A stretch of DNA of 64,000 nucleotides from Nannocystis sp. (GTDB lineage Bacteria > Myxococcota_A > Polyangia > Nannocystales > Nannocystaceae): assembly GCA_016712315.1 (NCBI GenBank), contig JADJRG010000013.1:372001-436000 (forward strand), given 5' to 3'. Of the stretch, positions 58,744-64,000 are shown piece by piece. Under the pieces are notes generated by a model. The model was not told where the DNA came from and did no database searches. It saw only the letters and a program-made list of their open reading frames with translations. Position numbers and translations under genes: made by a program. Within the stretch, counting starts at the first letter, position 1, and the number at the start of each line of letters is the position of its first letter.

Positions 58744-59412
58744 ATGCACACCCCGCCGACCTCCCCGCGCCTCGGCGCCGTCCTGCTCGCCGGCGGCCTC
58801 TCTTCCCGAATGGGTCGCCCCAAGGAGCAGCTCGAGTGGCGAGGCCGCCCGCTGCTCCTCCACCTCATCCACCTCTTCCAGCGGCGCTGCGTCGCCGTCG
58901 TCGTCGTCGGCGCCCCCGGCCAGCAGCTCCCCGCGCTCCCGCCCGGCGTCCACCGCGTCGACGATCCCCCCGCAGAGCAGCGCGGCGGCCCGCTCGTCGG
59001 CATCGACGTCGGCCTCCGCGCCCTCGCGCCCCACGCCGAGCTCGCCTACCTCAGCGCCTGCGACAACATTTTTTTGAGCGACGCCCACCTCACCCACCTC
59101 TACGATCGCCTCAGCGCTGATCCCACCCTCGAGGCCGTCCTCCCCGTCGATCCCCCCGCGCACGATCCCAGGGCCACGAGCCCCGAGCGTCGACGCGCCC
59201 ACCCCCTCGCCAGCCTCCTCCAGATCGCCCCAGCCCTGCCGATCGCCCGCGCCCTGCTCGCCGCCGGCCAACGCCGCCCCCTCGCCCTCTTTGAGCGCCT
59301 CCACAGCGCCTGGTTGCCCGCCGATCAGCTCCCTGATCCTCGCGTCCTCCGCACCTGCAACACCCCCGAGGAGTACGCCGCCGCCCTCGCGGAGGCCGAC
59401 GCCGCGCCCTGA
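58744..59412 (+). CDS. mobA: Molybdenum cofactor guanylyltransferase (MobA-like)
   Basis: 222 residues with the nucleotidyltransferase signature VLLAGGLSSRMGRPKEQLEW and GGPLVGIDVGL, then SACDNIFL where MobA has the metal-binding Asp of the (A/G)CD motif, and the closing CNTPEEYAAAL (usually N-x-NTPED). MobA links GMP from GTP to molybdopterin. No other molybdenum cofactor gene is nearby, so a related nucleotidyltransferase role (MobA/MocA family) is possible. Confidence 0.85.
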   Translation: MHTPPTSPRLGAVLLAGGLSSRMGRPKEQLEWRGRPLLLHLIHLFQRRCVAVVVVGAPGQQLPALPPGVHRVDDPPAEQRGGPLVGIDVGLRALAPHAELAYLSACDNIFLSDAHLTHLYDRLSADPTLEAVLPVDPPAHDPRATSPERRRAHPLASLLQIAPALPIARALLAAGQRRPLALFERLHSAWLPADQLPDPRVLRTCNTPEEYAAALAEADAAP

Positions 59413-59442
59413 TCGCCGCCGCGATCGTGCTAGCTTGCGCCC

Positions 59443-60060
59443 GTGTCTGACCAGGCCTCGCCCAAGCGCACCAACAACCCGATCCGTCGCCTTTATGACT
59501 GGGTGCTCGGCTGGGCGGACACCCCTTATGGGATCCCCGCGCTCTTCGTCCTCGCCTTCGCCGAGTCCAGCTTCTTCCCGCTGCCCCCCGACATCCTCTT
59601 AATCGCCCTCGCCCTCGCCCGCCCCACCCGCGCCTACTATTTTGCCGCGGTCTGCACCGTCGGCTCCGTGCTCGGCGGCCTGTTCGGCTACTACATCGGC
59701 TTCGCCTTGTGGTCCACCTTCGAGCCGCTCTTGCTCGGCAAGATCATCAGCGTCGCCAACTTCGAGCGCGTCACCCAGACCTATCAAGAGCACGGCGCCG
59801 AGGCCGTCTTCGCCGCCGCCTTCACCCCGATCCCCTACAAAGTCTTCACCGTCGCCGCCGGCGTCGCCAAGATCGACCTCCAGCCCTTCCTGCTCGCCAG
59901 CCTGCTCGGCCGCGGCGGCCGCTTCTTCCTCGTCGCCCTCGTCATCGGCCTCGCCGGGCGCCGCGCCAAGGAGCTCATCGATCGTTATTTTAACGTCGCC
60001 ACGATCCTCGGCGCCGTCCTCCTGATCGGCGGCTTCGCCGCGATCAAGCTGCTCCGCTGA
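59443..60060 (+). CDS. YqaA/DedA-type VTT-domain membrane protein
   Basis: 205 residues from a GTG. It has four or five membrane helices and the VTT/DedA text YGIPALFVLAFAESSFFPLPPDILLIALAL, GSVLGGLFGYYIGFALW and FTPIPYKVFTVAAGVAKI. The FTPIPYK and G-x-x-x-G segments form the re-entrant loops of DedA proteins, some of which recycle undecaprenyl phosphate or act as lipid scramblases. The short length and TPYG start match the YqaA subgroup. It follows mobA by 30 bp. Confidence 0.9.
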   Translation: MSDQASPKRTNNPIRRLYDWVLGWADTPYGIPALFVLAFAESSFFPLPPDILLIALALARPTRAYYFAAVCTVGSVLGGLFGYYIGFALWSTFEPLLLGKIISVANFERVTQTYQEHGAEAVFAAAFTPIPYKVFTVAAGVAKIDLQPFLLASLLGRGGRFFLVALVIGLAGRRAKELIDRYFNVATILGAVLLIGGFAAIKLLR

Positions 60061-60098
60061 GCGCCCTCTTTTTTTCGCTCTCTCGTCCGGCCATCGAC

Positions 60099-60114
60099 CT
60101 GTCCTAAGCGACAG
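60099..60114. promoter_or_regulatory. TGTC-N6-GACA dyad between convergent genes
   Basis: CTGTC-CTAAGC-GACAG overlapping the 3' end of the HTTM gene. A T-tract (60069-60075) lies upstream on the plus strand. It may act as a weak hairpin at a convergent gene end. Confidence 0.3.
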
Positions 60115-61087
60115 CCACGGACCGCCCTGATCGCCAGCCGCGGAGCCGCCGCCCGATCGCCCGCAGCTCCGCCGAGCGGAGCAGGCACGGGTAGTACGCC
60201 AGCGTGATCCACGAGAACGGCCCCACCTCCATCAGCGCGAAGATCGACACGTGCATCGCCACCCCGAAGCCGAGGAACGGCCAGCGCAGATCCCAGCGGG
60301 TCAGCAGCAGCCGCAGCCGCCCTGGCGCCCCCGCCTTCGCCCGCAGGATCATCTGCAGCGGCAGCAGCGGCCAGAACACCTCCCAACACCACGTCACCGC
60401 CGTCGCCGCCTGCGTCAGCGGGAACACCCACGCCAGCGCGCTCATCTCCCAGCGGTGCCACGTCGGCTGCTGCAAGATGTAATAAAGCGCCGAGTACCCG
60501 CCCATCGGCGTCCAGAACGCCGACACCTTATGCAGCCCCGTCGACCCGTACACCGCCGCGATCTGTAGGATCGCCAGGTAACGCGGCCACGCCGCCACCG
60601 ACGATGGCGCCCACCAGCGCCCGCAGCGTCGCCGACAGTCGAGCGACAGCGTCGCCGTCCCGCCCGCCAGGAACAAGATCCACAGCGAGTCGCAGAGCAG
60701 CGCGTCATAGCTGCCCTTCGCGTCGTTGTTGATCATCGAGATCGCCAACATCCCTTGCCCCGCCACCAGCGCCGGCCAGCGCCCGCCCAGCCCGATCATC
60801 ACCAGCAGCCCCGCCGCCAACGTCGCCGCCACCAGCCCGCCCACCACCTCGGGCGTCGGCCCGCCCAGCGCCCGCACCAACCACGAGCCCGCCCCGTCCA
60901 GCCCGCGATAGCCGCCGGACGAGACGTCCATCCACAGCACCCGCACCAGCCCCAGCCGGATCGCCGGCAGCAGGTTCAGCAGCAGCGACAAGCCCGTGAT
61001 GATCCGAAACAGCGCCAGCGCCTCCCCCGGCTCACGCCGCCGCAGCACCTCCAGCCAGCGCTCCCACAGCCCGACGAGCCGCCTCAT
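60104..61087 (-). CDS. HTTM-domain membrane protein
   Basis: 327 residues from the ATG at 61087. About eight hydrophobic helices. The opening EALALFRIITGLSLLLNLLPAIRL and the central YGSTGLHKVSAFWTPMGGYSALYYILQ, followed by FPLTQAATAVTWCWEVFWPLLP, match the HTTM domain shared with vitamin K-dependent gamma-carboxylase. The bacterial function is mostly unknown. The start overlaps the stop of the upstream gene by 4 bp (ATGA), so the two are translationally coupled. Confidence 0.85.
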   Translation of the reverse strand: MRRLVGLWERWLEVLRRREPGEALALFRIITGLSLLLNLLPAIRLGLVRVLWMDVSSGGYRGLDGAGSWLVRALGGPTPEVVGGLVAATLAAGLLVMIGLGGRWPALVAGQGMLAISMINNDAKGSYDALLCDSLWILFLAGGTATLSLDCRRRCGRWWAPSSVAAWPRYLAILQIAAVYGSTGLHKVSAFWTPMGGYSALYYILQQPTWHRWEMSALAWVFPLTQAATAVTWCWEVFWPLLPLQMILRAKAGAPGRLRLLLTRWDLRWPFLGFGVAMHVSIFALMEVGPFSWITLAYYPCLLRSAELRAIGRRLRGWRSGRSVAVA

Positions 61088-61824
61088 CGCCGCCGCGCCT
61101 CCAGCTCGTCGAGCGTCAACACGATCGCCTGCTGCCGCTCCTCCCGCGGCCGCTTGCCCGCCCGCACCTCCTCCGGCGTCGGCGTCCGGCGCTTGATCAT
61201 CAGCACCCGCGCCCGCGTCGCCGCTGGAAAGTCGACCGCCGCCTGCCCCGCGATCCACCCCGCGAGCTGCTCATACGAGCGCCGGTAGCGCGGCCAGCCG
61301 TAGCGGAAGATCGCCGCCCGCATCCGGTCGTGCGAGAACTGTCCCTCGCGCCAGGTGAATTCCGCCGATCGATCGACATAGATCGGCCGCCACACCCCCG
61401 CCTCCTCCAGCTCCACCACCAGCAGCGTCGGGAAGCGGTGCGGCGCCACGAACATCCGCCACGGCTGCCGCACCCCCACCACATCGCCGTAGAGATCGAA
61501 CGGCCGCACGATCGCCGAGCGCCAGCCCACAAAGCCCACCGCGAAGGCCCACAGCCGCTCCTCGAGCGCCGCCGGCGTCACCTCGCCCGCCCCCACCGAG
61601 CTCAGCGTCGCCGCCCACACCCGAAACTCGTGCTGCACCGTCGGGTCACGCCACGCCGAGCGCACCATGCCTGCGCCCGGATCGGGGATCGACATCATCA
61701 CCACCGCGGCCGCGTGATAGAGCACGAAGATCCCCAGCAGCTGCTCCGCCCAGCGCGCCCGACGCGGCGGCGCCGCGGCCGCCACATCGCCGCTCTCAGC
61801 GCTCACGTCGACCCCCGCGACCAC
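61084..61824 (-). CDS. Single-pass membrane protein, partner of the HTTM protein
   Basis: 246 residues. One membrane helix near the N-terminus (LLGIFVLYHAAAVVMMS), then a domain with RQPWRMFVAPHRFPTLLVVELEEAGVWRPIYVDRS and a C-terminal basic helix. PWRMF and the following text recur in proteins encoded directly beside HTTM genes. It likely forms a complex with the HTTM protein. Function unknown. Confidence 0.75.
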   Translation of the reverse strand: MVAGVDVSAESGDVAAAAPPRRARWAEQLLGIFVLYHAAAVVMMSIPDPGAGMVRSAWRDPTVQHEFRVWAATLSSVGAGEVTPAALEERLWAFAVGFVGWRSAIVRPFDLYGDVVGVRQPWRMFVAPHRFPTLLVVELEEAGVWRPIYVDRSAEFTWREGQFSHDRMRAAIFRYGWPRYRRSYEQLAGWIAGQAAVDFPAATRARVLMIKRRTPTPEEVRAGKRPREERQQAIVLTLDELEARRR

Positions 61825-61870
61825 GCAGCGAGCTTACCAGGGTCGCGCCCGCCCCATCCGCCCTCTTCAG

Positions 61871-61887
61871 GCTGACGCAGCGTCAGC
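61871..61887. promoter_or_regulatory. 17-bp perfect palindrome in a divergent promoter region
   Basis: GCTGACGC-A-GCGTCAGC lies 47 bp from the start of the minus-strand operon and 38 bp before the AlkB-like gene. The position suits an operator acting on either or both genes. Confidence 0.4.
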
Positions 61888-61925
61888 GCTCACCCGGCGC
61901 CCGGCGATCGATATACTGCCGCGCC

Positions 61926-62795
61926 GTGCCGCAGCAGCGCCCTCTCCTCCGGCCCTCCGCGCCGCACCCTCGCCGGCTGCCGCCTGGCCACTACTATCAC
62001 CCCGCGTACATCAGCGCCGACGAGCGCGCCGCGATCCTCGAGTGGCTCGCCACCTTGCACCCGATCTGGGAGCAGCGCTACGCCGCCAACCACCCGCCGC
62101 CGCCGGGTCAACCCAGCCGCCCATTGCTCCGCCCCGTCTACTGGCTCGGCAACTGGCAGTTCGCCTGCCTCGACTACTACCGCCCCCCGCACGGCCTCCT
62201 GGATCGCTGCGTCCGCGCCGAGCCTTTCCCCCCGGTGCTGCGCCGGATCGTCACGCGCGTCGAGGCCCTCGCGCGCGCCCGCTACCACGAGGCCGAGCGC
62301 CCCGCCGCGTGGCAGCTCAACACCTGCCTCATCAATTATTACGGCGAGCGCTGGGACGGCCAGCGCTGGGTGGACAGCGCCCGCGTCGGCGAGCACCGCG
62401 ACTTTGAGCCCGGCCCCGTCGCCTCGCTCTCCCTCGGCGAGCGCGCCTTGATCCAATTCGTCACCTCGCGGCGCCCTGGCCAGCAGGGCGAGGTCGTCCT
62501 CGAGCGGTGGTTAGCGGACAGCTCCCTCGAGCTCTTCGGCGGCGCTTTTTATAAGGAGCGCACCTTCCACCGCGTCCAGCGCGTCGACAGCCGCGGCGGC
62601 CACAGCTTCCCCCCCGAGATCGAGAATTTTCGGGCGCGCCGGATCAACTTCACCTTCCGCTACGTCCCTGAGGAGCACGTCCAGCCCTACCACCGCCTCT
62701 CGATCGGCGCCCGCGACGACATCCGCCCGTACATGGCCGAGCTCGCCCGCCACGCCCCCTTCTTCGCCGCCGAGCTCGCCCGCGAGGCGCGCTGA
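61926..62795 (+). CDS. AlkB-like 2-oxoglutarate/Fe(II)-dependent dioxygenase
   Basis: 289 residues from a GTG. Catalytic residues are in order: LNTCLINYYG (2OG pocket), HRD (His157, Asp159) in VGEHRDFEPGPVASLSLGE, then GAFYKERTFHRVQR with the third iron ligand His, and RRINFTFRYVP with the Arg pair that binds 2-oxoglutarate. This is the AlkB fold used to demethylate alkylated nucleic acids or proteins. The N-terminal 110 residues (YWLGNWQFACLDYYRPPHG) are longer than in E. coli AlkB and may define substrate choice. Confidence 0.87.
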   Translation: MPQQRPLLRPSAPHPRRLPPGHYYHPAYISADERAAILEWLATLHPIWEQRYAANHPPPPGQPSRPLLRPVYWLGNWQFACLDYYRPPHGLLDRCVRAEPFPPVLRRIVTRVEALARARYHEAERPAAWQLNTCLINYYGERWDGQRWVDSARVGEHRDFEPGPVASLSLGERALIQFVTSRRPGQQGEVVLERWLADSSLELFGGAFYKERTFHRVQRVDSRGGHSFPPEIENFRARRINFTFRYVPEEHVQPYHRLSIGARDDIRPYMAELARHAPFFAAELAREAR

Positions 62796-62820
62796 GCGAC
62801 CTACCTCATTTTTGAAAGAA

Positions 62821-62838
62821 GCTGTCCTCAGAGACAGC
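62821..62838. promoter_or_regulatory. TGTC-N6-GACA dyad between convergent genes
   Basis: GCTGTC-CTCAGA-GACAGC, a 6-bp stem overlapping the last codons of the murein endopeptidase gene. Same class as the dyad at 60099-60114, and also at a convergent 3' end. Confidence 0.3.
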
Positions 62839-63997
62839 CAGGATCGCCGGCCGGGCACTTGAAGCGCGCGTGGATGTGGTCGTGGTGCGCCGGCACGTGC
62901 TGGATCACCGTCCCGCCCTTCTCTCGGCCGTGCGGGTACTGGAACAGCTCCGCCAGCGACTCCGCGCTCGCCCCTTGGCGCCGCGCGTGCTCGTAGAGCA
63001 GCCGCTGCAGCTCGTAGTCGAGGAAGAGGTGCTCCACCCCCCCCGGCGAGCTGCGCGTCGCCAGCAGCGCCTCTACCAGCGTCCACGTCGCCGCCACGTT
63101 CATCGAGCGCGGCCCCGCCGGCACGAACACCCTCGGGTACTCGCTCGGCTTCTTCTTATAAAAGAGCCCCAAGTCGACGTCGCGCCCCGACTGGTGGGAG
63201 CGGTGCCCCGGCAGCGCCCCACCTGACTCACGGGACAGGTCGCCGATCGCCAGCTTGTGCAGCCGCGGGTGCCGCTGCCGCGTCACCTCGATCGCGTGGC
63301 GCACATAGGCGACCGTGTGCTCCGCCGCCCACGCGCGCGCGCTGCGCCGCAGGTAGTAGCCCTTACCCGCCGGCATCTGCACGCCGTTCACCAGCTTGCC
63401 GTGGTTGGGGCGGCCGACGCTCTGACCGCGCACGATCGGCGCCTCAAAGCGGCCCGCGCCCCCGCGTCCCCCGCGCGGGATCCACAGGTCCATGCCCGGG
63501 TGGATCGTGTCGCCGCGGAGCCGGTTCTGTTGACGCAGCTCCGCGGTCGAGATCCCGTAGATCTTCGCCACGCGGGCCAGGCTCTCCCCGCGCTGCACCT
63601 TATGGCGGATCCTCTCGCTCTCGCTGGAGCTCGCCCCCGCCGCCCCCGCGCCCAACGCGCGGCTCGCCGGCTGCTCGCGCGCATTCGCGCCTTTCGCTGC
63701 CCCTCGCGTCGACCCGCCCGCGCCGCTCCCCCCGAGATCCGCCGCCACATGCCGCGAGCCCTTGCACTCCGGAATTTTTAGCCGCTGCCCCCGGTAGATC
63801 ACCGAACCTTCACGCAGCCGGTTCGCCGCCCGCAGCTCCACGAGCGAGCAGCCGTGCGCCCGCGCGATCGCCGACAAGTTCTCGCCCGCCCGCACCTCAT
63901 GGACGAGCGGCCGCGGCGCGTCGCTCGCCCCCTCCGCCGACACCGGCGCCAAGAGCGCCAGCACCAACCAAGCAGCCAGCGCGCGTGCGCGTGTCAC
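62828..63997 (-). CDS. LysM-domain, M74-type penicillin-insensitive murein endopeptidase
   Basis: 389 residues, reading from a GTG at 63997 three bases from the window edge, so the true start may lie outside. A signal peptide (AAWLVLALLAPVSAEGA) precedes two LysM domains (about 31-76 and 130-175; VRAGENLSAIARAHGCSLVELRAANRL and VQRGESLARVAKIYGISTAELRQQNRL) joined by a Gly/Ala linker. The C-terminal domain has GHRSHQSGRDVDLGLFY and AHHDHIHARFKCP, the H-x3-D and H-x-H zinc signatures of MepA-type (M74) enzymes that cut the D-Ala-meso-DAP bond in peptidoglycan. LysM modules would hold it on the wall. Confidence 0.9.
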   Translation of the reverse strand: MTRARALAAWLVLALLAPVSAEGASDAPRPLVHEVRAGENLSAIARAHGCSLVELRAANRLREGSVIYRGQRLKIPECKGSRHVAADLGGSGAGGSTRGAAKGANAREQPASRALGAGAAGASSSESERIRHKVQRGESLARVAKIYGISTAELRQQNRLRGDTIHPGMDLWIPRGGRGGAGRFEAPIVRGQSVGRPNHGKLVNGVQMPAGKGYYLRRSARAWAAEHTVAYVRHAIEVTRQRHPRLHKLAIGDLSRESGGALPGHRSHQSGRDVDLGLFYKKKPSEYPRVFVPAGPRSMNVAATWTLVEALLATRSSPGGVEHLFLDYELQRLLYEHARRQGASAESLAELFQYPHGREKGGTVIQHVPAHHDHIHARFKCPAGDPGCL

Positions 63998-64000
63998 CGT

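Overview
This window comes from a very GC-rich bacterium and most likely from the phylum Myxococcota, probably a Nannocystis-like (Nannocystaceae) lineage. The reasons are: a MYXO-CTERM-type C-terminal sorting signal (gene at 11552-13870); several Ser/Thr protein kinases of the kinase-TM-TPR type; many lipoproteins with Ser/Thr/Asp linkers; an FHA/sigma-54 activator; ADYC-motif lipoproteins; and a sterol-reductase-like (DHCR24-type) flavoprotein. The lineage assignment is an inference from gene families. There is no rRNA in the window, and no transposase, integrase or CRISPR array was found.

Layout. 1-9.5 kb: a Lys/Ala/Pro-rich histone H1-like gene running off the left edge, a gamma-type carbonic anhydrase, a DHCR24-like FAD oxidase, 5-formyl-THF cyclo-ligase, tRNA-Gly(CCC) with a clear terminator, a hybrid histidine kinase, an ABC exporter pair, RNase HI and a DUF2505-like protein. 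9.5-17.6 kb: a small lipoprotein, a VOC protein, a DECR2-type 2,4-dienoyl-CoA reductase, a large MYXO-CTERM protein, a TPR lipoprotein, then a SulP transporter/beta-carbonic anhydrase operon. 17.6-21.8 kb: a gene-poor stretch, then an ECF-sigma operon (acidic lipoprotein, sigma, membrane partner, lipoprotein, envelope protein) with clearly different codon use.

22-28.7 kb: a Ser/Thr kinase-TPR protein, an SDR, a Tat-like lipoprotein and RtcB. 28.8-33.5 kb: tRNA-Arg(CCG) with promoter and terminator, a GT87-like membrane glycosyltransferase, a RoxA-like diheme cytochrome and a divergent AraC regulator. 33.5-44.7 kb: an SDR, a degenerate STAND-ATPase/TPR protein, a zinc-ribbon protein, ComM/YifB, and a 1711-residue kinase-ATPase-GAF-histidine kinase. 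44.8-55.8 kb is the most unusual part. Two ADYC-lipoprotein + Ser/Thr-kinase pairs point outward and flank an FHA/sigma-54 activator, a zinc-ribbon lipoprotein with four YGVP motifs, and a convergent radical SAM/SPASM enzyme. 55.8-56.3 kb: a 39-bp tandem array and a long imperfect palindrome. 56.3-64 kb: two lipoproteins (one an M23 peptidase), MobA, a YqaA/DedA-type protein, an HTTM protein with partner, an AlkB-like dioxygenase, and a LysM/M74 murein endopeptidase at the right edge.

The window is therefore chromosomal housekeeping DNA mixed with dense signalling and cell-envelope genes. The best candidate for something undescribed is the 47.5-53.4 kb locus, where the YGVP lipoprotein looks like a possible substrate of the adjacent radical SAM/SPASM enzyme. 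That link is an inference from gene proximity and motif repetition.
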